From an uncultured Enterobacter sp. (lineage in GTDB: Bacteria; Pseudomonadota; Gammaproteobacteria; Enterobacterales; Enterobacteriaceae), in NCBI GenBank assembly GCA_946477805.1, contig CAMKZP010000011.1, forward strand, positions 1 to 23,246: a stretch of DNA of 23,246 nucleotides, given 5' to 3'. Positions 7,994 through 14,996 of this stretch are shown in pieces (the stretch's first letter is position 1; the number at the start of each line of letters is the position of its first letter). Made by a program: the position numbers and the translations under genes. The notes under the pieces were generated by a model, which worked only from the letters and a program-made list of their open reading frames with translations, had not been told where the DNA came from and made no database searches.

Positions 7994-8587
7994 ATGCAAA
8001 AAGTTGTTCTCGCCACCGGCAACGCCGGTAAAGTGCGCGAGCTTGCCTCGCTGTTAAATGATTTTGGGCTGGACGTGGTGGCGCAGACCGAGCTTGGCGT
8101 CGAATCCGCCGAGGAGACGGGGCTGACGTTCATCGAGAACGCGATCCTGAAAGCGCGCCATGCTGCACAGGTTACCGGCCTGCCGGCAATTGCCGACGAC
8201 TCTGGCCTGGCGGTTGATTTTCTGGGCGGCGCGCCGGGCATTTACTCAGCGCGCTATTCCGGCGTGAACGCCACCGATCAGCAAAATCTGGAAAAGCTGC
8301 TGGTTGCCCTGAAAGACGTGCCTGACGAACAGCGCACCGCGCAGTTCCACTGCGTGCTGGTTTACATGCGTCATGCAGAAGACCCGACGCCTGTCGTCTG
8401 CCACGGTAGCTGGCCGGGCGTGATTACCCGTGAAGCGGCAGGCAACGGCGGCTTTGGCTACGACCCCATTTTCTTTGTCCCGACCGAGGGCAAAACCGCC
8501 GCGGAGCTGACCCGCGAAGAGAAAAGCGCGATTTCCCACCGTGGGCGCGCGCTGAAACTGTTACTGGAAACATTGCGTAATGGCTAA
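7994..8587 (+). CDS. rdgB: dITP/XTP pyrophosphatase RdgB (HAM1 family)
   Basis: RdgB hydrolyses non-canonical purine triphosphates (dITP, ITP, XTP) to monophosphates and pyrophosphate, keeping them out of DNA and RNA. The product is 197 residues, the E. coli length. The start VVLATGNAGKVREL is the substrate-binding loop. IADDSGLAVDFLGGAPGIYSARY contains the metal-binding Asp pair, and GNGGFGYDPIFFVP and SAISHRGRAL complete the active site. It starts 3 bp after yggU and overlaps hemW by 8 bp. Confidence 0.98.
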   Translation: MQKVVLATGNAGKVRELASLLNDFGLDVVAQTELGVESAEETGLTFIENAILKARHAAQVTGLPAIADDSGLAVDFLGGAPGIYSARYSGVNATDQQNLEKLLVALKDVPDEQRTAQFHCVLVYMRHAEDPTPVVCHGSWPGVITREAAGNGGFGYDPIFFVPTEGKTAAELTREEKSAISHRGRALKLLLETLRNG

Positions 8588-9728
8588 TTTGCCGCCTCTG
8601 AGTCTTTATATTCACATCCCGTGGTGCGTGCAGAAATGCCCGTACTGCGATTTCAATTCGCACGCGCTAAAGGGCGAAGTGCCGCATGATGACTACGTTG
8701 CGCATCTGCTGGCCGACCTGGATGCCGATGTAGCTTACGCACAGGGACGTGAAGTTAAGACCATTTTCATTGGTGGCGGTACGCCGAGCCTGCTCTCTGG
8801 CCCGGCGATGCATACGCTGCTGGACGGCGTGCGTGCGCGTCTAAACCTGGCCGCGGATGCTGAGATTACGATGGAGGCCAACCCCGGCACCGTTGAGGCC
8901 GACCGTTTCGTCGAGTATCAGCGTGCGGGCGTAAACCGTATCTCCATCGGCGTGCAGAGCTTTAGCGAGCCAAAGCTTAAGCGCCTGGGGCGCATTCACG
9001 GCCCGGAAGAGGCAAAGCGTGCGGCGAATCTGGCAACGGGGCTGGGCCTGCGCAGCTTTAACCTGGACCTGATGCACTGCCTGCCGGATCAGTCCCTGGA
9101 AGAGGCGCTGGACGACCTGCGCCAGGCGATTGAGCTGAACCCGCCGCATCTCTCCTGGTATCAGCTCACCATTGAGCCAAACACGCTGTTCGGCTCCCGC
9201 CCGCCGGTGCTGCCAGACGATGACGCGCTGTGGGATATCTTCGAGCAGGGCCACCGGCTGTTAACCGCTGCGGGCTATCAGCAGTATGAGACCTCTGCCT
9301 ACGCGAAGCCGGGATACCAGTGCCAGCACAATCTGAACTACTGGCGCTTTGGCGACTACCTGGGGATCGGCTGCGGCGCGCACGGCAAGGTGACCTTCCC
9401 GGACGGGCGCATTCTACGCACCGCTAAAACCCGCCATCCGCGCGGGTATATGGAAGGCCGCTATCTTGAGCGACAGCACGATGTGGAGGCGGTGGATAAG
9501 CCCTTCGAGTTCTTTATGAACCGCTTCCGCCTGCTGGAAGCCGCACCGCGCGAGGAGTTTGCGCTGTACACCGGGCTGCCGGAATCGGTGATTCGCCCGC
9601 AGATTGACGAGGCGCTGGCGCAGGGGTATCTGACCGAGTGTGACGCATACTGGCAGATCACCGAGCACGGAAAACTGTTCTTAAACTCCCTTCTTGAGCT
9701 GTTCCTCGCCGAAAATCCTGAAGGCTGA
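8580..9728 (+). CDS. hemW: Heme chaperone HemW, radical-SAM CPO-III-like protein
   Basis: HemW is a radical-SAM-fold protein related to HemN that binds heme and passes it to respiratory cytochromes. It lacks the coproporphyrinogen oxidase activity once assumed. The product is 382 residues, with the [4Fe-4S] motif WCVQKCPYC (Cys16, Cys20, Cys23), FIGGGTPS and NRISIGVQSF blocks, and the C-terminal HemN-like domain. The start overlaps the end of rdgB by 8 bp and matches the family N-terminus (PPLSLYIHIPWC). Two oddities: residue 167 is Cys in LMHCLPDQ, where E. coli and most relatives have Gly, and the C-terminus extends by ENPEG beyond the E. coli end. Confidence 0.96.
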   Translation: MANLPPLSLYIHIPWCVQKCPYCDFNSHALKGEVPHDDYVAHLLADLDADVAYAQGREVKTIFIGGGTPSLLSGPAMHTLLDGVRARLNLAADAEITMEANPGTVEADRFVEYQRAGVNRISIGVQSFSEPKLKRLGRIHGPEEAKRAANLATGLGLRSFNLDLMHCLPDQSLEEALDDLRQAIELNPPHLSWYQLTIEPNTLFGSRPPVLPDDDALWDIFEQGHRLLTAAGYQQYETSAYAKPGYQCQHNLNYWRFGDYLGIGCGAHGKVTFPDGRILRTAKTRHPRGYMEGRYLERQHDVEAVDKPFEFFMNRFRLLEAAPREEFALYTGLPESVIRPQIDEALAQGYLTECDAYWQITEHGKLFLNSLLELFLAENPEG

Positions 9729-9739
9729 TTCAGGATTTT
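9712..9739 (+). terminator. Rho-independent terminator of the yggS-hemW operon
   Basis: A perfect 11-bp inverted repeat (9712-9722 with 9729-9739) encloses a 6-nt loop whose last three bases are the hemW TGA stop codon. The right arm ends in TTTT, giving a compact hairpin plus T-run. The left arm has matching A residues, so it could act on both strands. Confidence 0.75.
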
Positions 9740-9784
9740 GCATCCCGTTCTGCTGGCTAAAGGAAAGGCTGGCAGAGTGCGGGG

Positions 9785-10147
9785 ATGGAAAGAATTCACT
9801 CCTATGCAAAGCAGCTCAGACGCGAGCTGACAAAGGAAGAAAAGCGGCTCTGGCACCTGCTGCGCAGCCGCCGTTTCGCTGATTACAAATTTCGTCGACA
9901 ACATCCGGTGGGTAACTACATTCTGGATTTCGCCTGCTGCGGGGCTCGCCTGGCTATTGAGCTGGATGGCGGGCAGCATGATGAAAATCAGGAATACGAT
10001 CATCAAAGGTCAGGCTGGCTGAATCAAAAGGGCTGGCACGTTATTCGGTTCTGGAACAACGAGCTGTGGAATAACGAAGAGGCGGTGTTAGAGACGATCC
10101 TTGAAACGCTGCAAGCGCTGCTACCCTCACCCCGGCCCTCTCCCTGA
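9785..10147 (+). CDS. DUF559 endonuclease-like protein (Vsr/restriction-endonuclease fold)
   Basis: This 120-residue protein has the DUF559 pattern: an N-terminal helix MERIHSYAKQLRRELTKEEK, LLRSRRFADYKFRRQHPVGNYILDF (Asp48), then AIELDGGQHDE (Glu59, Asp61, Gln64, His65) and VIRFWNNEL. These match the PD-(D/E)XK/Vsr-like nuclease core, so DNA cleavage is plausible, but no biological role is established for the family. The gene occupies the place of yggM and ansB in the E. coli order. Its last residues (from about LLPSPRPSP) are encoded by the palindromic repeat that follows, and its TGA stop lies in a hairpin loop, so the original C-terminus may have been replaced by repeat insertion. Confidence 0.85.
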   Translation: MERIHSYAKQLRRELTKEEKRLWHLLRSRRFADYKFRRQHPVGNYILDFACCGARLAIELDGGQHDENQEYDHQRSGWLNQKGWHVIRFWNNELWNNEEAVLETILETLQALLPSPRPSP

Positions 10148-10263
10148 AAGGGAGAGGGAGAAAAGACGGCTCCGAGCAGCCCTCTCCCCCTTTTGGGAAG
10201 AGGGAGAAAAGACGGCTCCGAGCAGTCCCCTCTCCCCTTTGGGGAGAAGGTTAGGGTGAGGGG
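10124..10263. repeat. Composite palindromic repeat cluster A
   Basis: Three purine/pyrimidine-segregated hairpins lie in a row. The first is a perfect 10-bp stem (10136-10145 with 10149-10158), the second an imperfect stem (10180-10204), and the third has its arms at 10228-10237 and 10241-10250. A 26-bp direct repeat (10154-10179 and 10200-10225, period 46) forms the linkers. The cluster opens with CCCTCACC and closes with GGTGAGGGG, an outer inverted repeat. The right-hand 37 bp (10227-10263) is the same as 14916-14952 apart from one base. This is a REP-like family, distinct from the PU/REP sequences near 13610 and 16423. It fills the whole gap between the DUF559 gene and yggN. Confidence 0.85.
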
Positions 10264-10280
10264 CCCTGCGCGCACAAACC

Positions 10281-10997
10281 CTACTTCAGCGTTCCCACCA
10301 GCGCTTTACGGCTCTCTTCCAGCGATACCACGCGCTTACACACGTCTTTGCCAAACTGCTGGAAATCCGCTTCCTGATTCTTCCATTCGTTTTGAATCGA
10401 CGTCTGCAGCCCGCCGAGGCTGCCCAGCACGCCCTGCAGCGGGTTACCGCCGCCTTTCAGCACGGCCTGCGCACCCATCTCATTGATGCTGTCCTGCAGG
10501 ATACCGCCCATCGCCTGGTTCACCAGCTGCTGGCCGTCGGCACGCACTTCATCAATCGCCTTATAGTGGAACGTCAGCCCGTCGGTGCGGTTCTCAATAA
10601 TGCGGTTCATCTGCTCTTTCAGCTGCTTGTCCAGCTTCGTCAGGCGGGTGCGCATGTTGCTGCTCTCGCCCACCTCTTTAGTGATGATCTTGTCCAGCGC
10701 CACGCGGCTTTTATCAACGCGCGTCAGCGCGCCGTCGTTAATCCACGGCAGCGCGGTACGCAGCTCGGCCTGATAGTCCTTCGCCTGCTCGCGCTGGGCG
10801 GCAGTCAGGTTCTGCTGTTTGCCGTTAAACGTCACGTTGCCATCCGGCGTAATCACCAGATTGCCGTTCTCGCCTTTAACCTGCACGGTTTGCGGGCTTA
10901 ACACCACGTCGTCACGCGGGGTGACGCTACATTTATACTCCGCATGGGCGGTGGATCCGATTGCCAGTAAAGCAACCGCCAGCAACGTTTTGCGCAT
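10281..10997 (-). CDS. yggN: DUF2884 periplasmic protein YggN
   Basis: The product is 238 residues (E. coli YggN 239), with a clear signal peptide (MRKTLLAVALLAIGSTAHA, cleaved before EYKCSVTP by inference), so it is exported to the periplasm. The mature part is mostly helical and conserved with E. coli (QVKGENGNLVITPDGNV, ESNMRTRLTKLDKQLKEQMN, LQDSINEMGAQAVLKGGGNP). Function is unknown. The frame is open to an ATG at 11066, but that would add 23 residues before the signal peptide and overlap yggL. ATG 10997 has a GGAG ribosome site. A hairpin separates it from yggL. Confidence 0.93.
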   Translation of the reverse strand: MRKTLLAVALLAIGSTAHAEYKCSVTPRDDVVLSPQTVQVKGENGNLVITPDGNVTFNGKQQNLTAAQREQAKDYQAELRTALPWINDGALTRVDKSRVALDKIITKEVGESSNMRTRLTKLDKQLKEQMNRIIENRTDGLTFHYKAIDEVRADGQQLVNQAMGGILQDSINEMGAQAVLKGGGNPLQGVLGSLGGLQTSIQNEWKNQEADFQQFGKDVCKRVVSLEESRKALVGTLK

Positions 10998-11016
10998 TTT
11001 TAACACTCCCTCAGAC

Positions 11017-11041
11017 AAAATGGGCCAGCTGATGCTGGCCC
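11017..11041 (-). terminator. Intrinsic terminator or attenuator between yggL and yggN
   Basis: A perfect 8-bp GC-rich stem (11022-11029 with 11034-11041, 4-nt loop TGAT on the plus strand) is followed on the minus strand by ATTTTG. It lies between the yggL stop and the yggN start and could reduce read-through from trmB-yggL into yggN. Confidence 0.6.
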
Positions 11042-11053
11042 CGTTCTGCTTTA

Positions 11054-11380
11054 TTAGTCCCACCAAACGTCGAAAAGTTCGCTGATGCGGACATCTTCCA
11101 GCTTGTGCTCTTCAAGCCATTTGCGCACCAGCGCCTGGTGTTCTTCGGTGCATTTACCGACTTCCTGCGTGCAGATCAAACCTTCCCACGCCAGATAGCC
11201 GCTACCGTCAAAGGCCAGCTTGTTTGGCTCGATCACCTCATTGATGAACGTATCAACGTCCCGATCGATCTGCTCAACGCTGGTGCCTTCCGGGAAACGC
11301 CAGGCAACGGAGAAGCCCACTTCCTGGAACTCTTCGATATGCATCTTTTTACGCAGACGACGGCTACGATTCTTTGCCAT
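11054..11380 (-). CDS. yggL: DUF469 family protein YggL, ribosome-associated
   Basis: The product is 108 residues, the exact E. coli YggL length. The N-terminus is very basic (MAKNRSRRLRKKMHIEEF), and the rest includes VAWRFPEGTS, NKLAFDGSGYLAWEGLIC and the C-terminal ELFDVWWD typical of DUF469. The family has been reported to associate with the 50S ribosomal subunit; its role is unclear. The frame is open to 11410, but ATG 11380 gives the family start and shares one base with the trmB TAA stop, showing translational coupling. Confidence 0.95.
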   Translation of the reverse strand: MAKNRSRRLRKKMHIEEFQEVGFSVAWRFPEGTSVEQIDRDVDTFINEVIEPNKLAFDGSGYLAWEGLICTQEVGKCTEEHQALVRKWLEEHKLEDVRISELFDVWWD

Positions 11381-12099
11381 TATTTCACCCTCTCGAACAT
11401 TAAGTCCCATACGCCGTGACCAAGACGATGGCCACGCTGTTCAAATTTTGTCACCGGACGTGAGTCCGGACGCGGTACATAGTCGTTACTTGCAGACTGG
11501 TTTTTATACCCGTCCAGCGACGACATCACTTCCAGCATATGTTCCGCATAAGGTTCCCAGTCGGTCGCCATGTGGAAGACGCCGCCCAGCTTAAGCTTGC
11601 TTTTCACCAGCTCGGCAAACGGTGCCTGAACGATACGGCGTTTATTATGACGCGCTTTGTGCCACGGGTCAGGGAAAAAGAGCTGAACCATGTTCAAAGA
11701 ATTGTCAGGAATCATTTTGTGCAGCACTTCCACCGCGTCGTGACACATCACGCGCAGGTTTTCAACGCCCTCTTCCTGCGCCGTTGCCAGGCATGCGCCC
11801 ACGCCCGGCGAGTGCACCTCAATGCCGAGGAAGTTCTGCTCGGGGCGCGCTTTGGCCATCGCCACCAGCGAGGTGCCCATGCCAAAACCGATCTCCAGAG
11901 TGACGGGCGCCTCGCGGCCAAACAGGTCGGCAAAGTCGAGCGGCTGTTCAGTGAACTCAACGCCCATCACCGGCCAGTAGTTGTCCAGCGCGTGCTGCTG
12001 CCCTTTAGTCAGGCGGCCCTGACGGCGGACAAAGCTGCGAATACGGCGCAGCGGGCGGCCGTTTTCATCAAATTCCGGTGAAATGACGTCGTTTTTCAT
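11380..12099 (-). CDS. trmB: tRNA (guanine-46-N7)-methyltransferase
   Basis: TrmB places the 7-methyl group on G46 in the variable loop of tRNAs using S-adenosylmethionine. The product is 239 residues, the E. coli length. The Rossmann-like methyltransferase motif I is TLEIGFGMGTSLVAMA, followed by FLGIEVHSPGVGACL, and the catalytic and tRNA-binding block QLFFPDPWHKARHNKRR. VTKFEQRGHRLGHGVWDL ends the protein. The upstream ATG at 12147 would add 16 unrelated residues and overlap the promoter, so 12099 (MKNDVISPEFDENG) is chosen. It is divergent from mutY and the first gene of trmB-yggL. Confidence 0.97.
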   Translation of the reverse strand: MKNDVISPEFDENGRPLRRIRSFVRRQGRLTKGQQHALDNYWPVMGVEFTEQPLDFADLFGREAPVTLEIGFGMGTSLVAMAKARPEQNFLGIEVHSPGVGACLATAQEEGVENLRVMCHDAVEVLHKMIPDNSLNMVQLFFPDPWHKARHNKRRIVQAPFAELVKSKLKLGGVFHMATDWEPYAEHMLEVMSSLDGYKNQSASNDYVPRPDSRPVTKFEQRGHRLGHGVWDLMFERVK

Positions 12100-12138
12100 A
12101 AAAGAGTGTCTGCTTGTGAGAGTGTTCGGGAAACGGGC

Positions 12139-12166
12139 ATTATCCAAAGTTAAGGCTTCTATGCAA
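12139..12166 (-). promoter_or_regulatory. Probable sigma-70 promoter of trmB-yggL
   Basis: On the minus strand, TTGCAT (12161-12166) and GATAAT (12139-12144) are 16 bp apart, with four of six and five of six matches to the sigma-70 boxes. Transcription would start near 12131, about 32 bases before the trmB ATG at 12099. Confidence 0.5.
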
Positions 12167-12242
12167 GCATGGGAAAGATCCGGTTTACAGCAGATTGACG
12201 CTGTGCTGCAATCTGCGTCCCTGATTATGCGAATCGATGACC

Positions 12243-13295
12243 ATGCAAGCCTCTCAATTTTCAGCCCAGGTGCTGGACTGGTACGACAAATACGGGCGTA
12301 AAACCCTGCCCTGGCAAACTGAAAAAACGCCTTACAAAGTATGGCTCTCCGAGGTGATGTTGCAACAAACGCAGGTCGCCACCGTTATCCCATACTTTGA
12401 GCGTTTTATGGCGCGCTTCCCGACGGTCACCGATCTGGCGAATGCGCCATTAGACGAAGTGCTGCACCTGTGGACAGGCCTGGGCTATTACGCCCGGGCG
12501 CGTAATCTGCACAAAGCCGCGCAGCAGGTCGCTACGCGCCACAACGGGAAATTCCCGGAAACCTTCGACGAGGTGGCGGATCTGCCCGGCGTCGGGCGCT
12601 CTACCGCAGGCGCGATCCTCTCTCTTTCACTGGGCCAGCATTTCCCGATCCTCGACGGCAACGTGAAGCGCGTGCTCGCGCGCTGCTACGCCGTTGGCGG
12701 CTGGCCGGGTAAGAAAGACGTAGAGAAACTCCTGTGGGAGATCAGCGAAGCGGTCACCCCGGCGAAAGGCGTGGAGCGTTTCAACCAGGCGATGATGGAT
12801 CTCGGCGCGATGGTCTGCACTCGCTCGAAACCGAAATGCGAACTCTGCCCGGTGAATAACCTTTGCGTGGCCTATGCCAACCATTCGTGGGCGCAATACC
12901 CGGGCAAAAAGCCGAAGCAGACGCTGCCGGAGCGCACGGGCTTTATGCTGCTGATGCAGCACGGTGATGAGGTGTTCCTCGCCCAGCGCCCGCCGAGCGG
13001 CCTGTGGGGTGGTCTATACTGCTTCCCACAGTTTGAAAATGAAAATTTGCTACGGGATTGGCTTAAACAGCGCGGGATTGCCGCCGATAATCTCACGCAG
13101 CAGACGGCGTTTCGCCACACCTTCAGCCACTTCCACCTGGATATTGTGCCGATGTGGCTTCCAGTGTCCTCCATCACCTCCTGCATGGATGAAGGAACCG
13201 CTCTCTGGTATAACTTAGCGCAGCCGCCGTCAGTCGGGCTGGCGGCTCCCGTGGAGCGCCTGTTACAACAATTACGTGCCGGTGCAATGGTTTAG
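12243..13295 (+). CDS. mutY: Adenine DNA glycosylase MutY
   Basis: MutY removes adenine mispaired with 8-oxoguanine or guanine, preventing G:C to T:A changes. The product is 350 residues, the E. coli length. The N-terminal catalytic domain has SEVMLQQTQVAT (catalytic Glu), the helix-hairpin-helix ADLPGVGRSTAGAIL, and LDGNVKRVLARCYAV (catalytic Asp near 138). The [4Fe-4S] loop is CTRSKPKCELCPVNNLC (C-X6-C-X2-C-X5-C). The C-terminal NUDIX-like domain that reads 8-oxoG includes PPSGLWGGLYCFPQF and HTFSHFHLDI. An ATG at 12237 is two codons upstream; 12243 matches E. coli. yggX follows after 25 bp. Confidence 0.98.
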   Translation: MQASQFSAQVLDWYDKYGRKTLPWQTEKTPYKVWLSEVMLQQTQVATVIPYFERFMARFPTVTDLANAPLDEVLHLWTGLGYYARARNLHKAAQQVATRHNGKFPETFDEVADLPGVGRSTAGAILSLSLGQHFPILDGNVKRVLARCYAVGGWPGKKDVEKLLWEISEAVTPAKGVERFNQAMMDLGAMVCTRSKPKCELCPVNNLCVAYANHSWAQYPGKKPKQTLPERTGFMLLMQHGDEVFLAQRPPSGLWGGLYCFPQFENENLLRDWLKQRGIAADNLTQQTAFRHTFSHFHLDIVPMWLPVSSITSCMDEGTALWYNLAQPPSVGLAAPVERLLQQLRAGAMV

Positions 13296-13320
13296 CATCG
13301 ACAAGAAAAGAGGAATGAGT

Positions 13321-13593
13321 ATGGCCAGAACGATTTTTTGTACTTTCCTGCAGCGTGACGCTGAAGGCCAGGACTTCCAGCTCTACCCGGGCGACCTGGG
13401 CAAGCGCATCTACAATGAGATCTCCAAAGAAGCCTGGGGACAGTGGCAGAAAAAGCAGACCATGCTGATCAACGAGAAAAAACTCAGCATGATGAACCCG
13501 GAACACCGCAAGCTGCTTGAACAGGAGATGGTTAACTTCCTGTTCGAAGGCAAAGACGTGCACATCGAAGGCTATACGCCGCCGGAAAAATAA
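13321..13593 (+). CDS. yggX: Iron-trafficking / oxidative damage protection protein YggX
   Basis: YggX protects iron-sulfur enzymes from oxidative damage and is thought to affect labile iron. The product is 90 residues (91 in E. coli). MARTIFCTFLQRDAEGQDFQLYPGDLGKRIYNEISKEAW includes the conserved Cys7. ATG 13321 is preferred to an in-frame upstream start at 13276 that would overlap mutY. An AGAGGAATGAGT ribosome site precedes it. It lies 25 bp after mutY, as in other enterics, and both genes guard against oxidative damage, so co-transcription makes sense. Confidence 0.96.
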   Translation: MARTIFCTFLQRDAEGQDFQLYPGDLGKRIYNEISKEAWGQWQKKQTMLINEKKLSMMNPEHRKLLEQEMVNFLFEGKDVHIEGYTPPEK

Positions 13594-13609
13594 TATTCTG
13601 CGGGCTGTT

Positions 13610-13675
13610 GCCCGGCGGCGCTTCGCTTGCACGGCCTACGGTTTTGTAGGCCGGGTAAGCGCAGCGCCACCCGGC
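13610..13675. repeat. BIME: two inverted REP (PU) elements between yggX and mltC
   Basis: A minus-oriented REP (13610-13639, ending CACGGCCTAC) and a plus-oriented REP (13646-13675, beginning GTAGGCCGGGTAAGCG) face each other across a 6-nt spacer. Both have the enterobacterial REP core (GTAGGCCGG...CCCGGC on the plus copy), so together they form a bacterial interspersed mosaic element. Such pairs stabilise mRNA ends or bind gyrase or IHF. Confidence 0.85.
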
Positions 13676-13717
13676 GAAAGCAACGACTAAGCAAACACAA
13701 CACGCACTCCCGGAATG

Positions 13718-14794
13718 ATGAAAAAACTTTTAGCGCTAGCTCTTGTTGCGCCGTTGCTGGTCTCTTGTTCCTCGAAAAAAGGCGATGATTACAACGAAGC
13801 CTGGGTTAAGGACACCAACGGTTTTGACATTTTGATGGGGCAGTTCGCCCACAACATCGAAAATATTTGGGGATTTAACGAAGTTCTTATTGCCGGACCG
13901 AAGGACTACGTTAAGTACACCGACGCCTATCAGACCCGTAGCCACATCAACTTTGATGACGGTACGATCACCATTGAAACCATTGCGGGCACAGAACCCG
14001 CCGCGCGCCTGCGTCAGGCCATTATCAAAACTCTGCTGATGGGTGATGATCCAGGCTCTATCGATCTCTATTCCGATGCTGACGACATCACCATCTCCAA
14101 AGAGCCGTTCCTGTACGGCCAGGTCGTCGATCAGACCGGACAGCCCATCCGCTGGGAAGGCCGCGCCACGAAATTTGCCGACTACCTGCTGCAGACGCGC
14201 CTCAAAAGCCGTACCAACGGCCTGAAGATTATCTACAGCATTACCATCAACCTGGTGCCGAATCACCTCGACAAGCGTGCGCATAAATACCTGGGCATGG
14301 TGCGTCAGGCGTCGCGTAAGTACGGCGTGGACGAGTCGCTGATTCTGGCAATTATGCAGACCGAATCCTCGTTCAACCCATACGCGGTGAGCCGTTCCGA
14401 CGCGCTGGGGCTGATGCAGGTTGTCCAGCACAGCGCCGGTAAAGACGTGTTCCGCTCGCAGGGGAAATCCGGCACGCCGAGCCGCAGCTACCTGTTCGAC
14501 CCGCAGAGCAACATTGACACCGGCACCGCCTACCTGGCGATGCTGAACAATGTCTATCTTGGCGGGATTGATAACCCGACGTCGCGACGCTATGCGGTGA
14601 TCACCGCCTACAACGGCGGCGCGGGCAGCGTGCTGCGGGTGTTCTCCAGCGATAAGATCCAGGCCGCGAGCATCATCAACAGCATGACGCCGGGCGACGT
14701 GTACACCACGCTGACCACCCGCCACCCGTCTGCGGAATCGCGTCGCTATCTGTATAAGGTGAATACGGCGCAGAAGAACTATCGTCGCCGCTGA
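13718..14794 (+). CDS. mltC: Membrane-bound lytic murein transglycosylase C
   Basis: MltC cleaves the glycan strands of peptidoglycan, forming 1,6-anhydro ends, and is anchored to the outer membrane as a lipoprotein. From ATG 13718 the product is 358 residues (E. coli 359). It begins with a lipoprotein signal and lipobox LVSC (Cys17). An N-terminal domain (DUF3393, about 20-190) precedes the SLT domain with the catalytic Glu in AIMQTESSFNPYAVSRSDALGLMQV and AYNGGAGSVLRVF. An adjacent ATG at 13715 would add one Met; E. coli starts with a single Met-Lys-Lys. Repeats flank both ends. Confidence 0.97.
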   Translation: MKKLLALALVAPLLVSCSSKKGDDYNEAWVKDTNGFDILMGQFAHNIENIWGFNEVLIAGPKDYVKYTDAYQTRSHINFDDGTITIETIAGTEPAARLRQAIIKTLLMGDDPGSIDLYSDADDITISKEPFLYGQVVDQTGQPIRWEGRATKFADYLLQTRLKSRTNGLKIIYSITINLVPNHLDKRAHKYLGMVRQASRKYGVDESLILAIMQTESSFNPYAVSRSDALGLMQVVQHSAGKDVFRSQGKSGTPSRSYLFDPQSNIDTGTAYLAMLNNVYLGGIDNPTSRRYAVITAYNGGAGSVLRVFSSDKIQAASIINSMTPGDVYTTLTTRHPSAESRRYLYKVNTAQKNYRRR

Positions 14795-14803
14795 TTTACT
14801 TTT

Positions 14804-14952
14804 CCCCTCACCCTGCCCTCTCCCCAAAGGGGAGAGGGTAAAATCGTACCCTACCCTCTCCTCAAGAGAGGGTGTAATCGTACCCTACTCTCACCTCAAG
14901 AGAGGGGGTAACCGTCCCCTCTCCCCTTTGGGGAGAGGGTTAGGGTGAGGGG
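14804..14952. repeat. Composite palindromic repeat cluster B
   Basis: Same family as cluster A at 10124. The left end is CCCCTCACCCT followed by a perfect 10-bp palindrome (14816-14825 with 14829-14838). The right end is a perfect 10-bp palindrome (14917-14926 with 14930-14939) followed by TTAGGGTGAGGGG. The ends are inverted copies of one another. Between them lie two units with a 34-bp period (starting at 14842 and 14876), each holding a degenerate hairpin around CTCAAGAGAG. The cluster begins 9 bases after the mltC stop and may terminate or stabilise its mRNA. Confidence 0.85.
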
Positions 14953-14964
14953 GGGAAAAGGCAC

Positions 14965-14994
14965 CCATCCATCCCCATCCATCCCCATCCATAC
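14965..14994. repeat. Short tandem repeat, three 10-bp units
   Basis: The unit CCATCCATCC is repeated three times, the third copy having one change (CCATCCATAC). It lies between repeat cluster B and the nupG control region. Such a tract could vary in length by slipped replication. It is itself made of 4-bp CCAT steps. Confidence 0.8.
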
Positions 14995-14996
14995 GA

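Noticed and set aside
12190..12216. Inverted repeat (7-bp arms, 13-nt loop) upstream of mutY as an operator
   Set aside because: The arms are short, the loop is long, and no known regulator site was recognised. It may be chance in this sequence.
13736..14827. Antisense reading frame of 363 codons over mltC
   Set aside because: A shadow of mltC caused by GC-rich codons; it has no domain or plausible ribosome site.
14804..14952. CRISPR array
   Set aside because: The repeated units are palindromic, touch each other or have similar short linkers, and lack unique spacers of even length. No cas genes are nearby.
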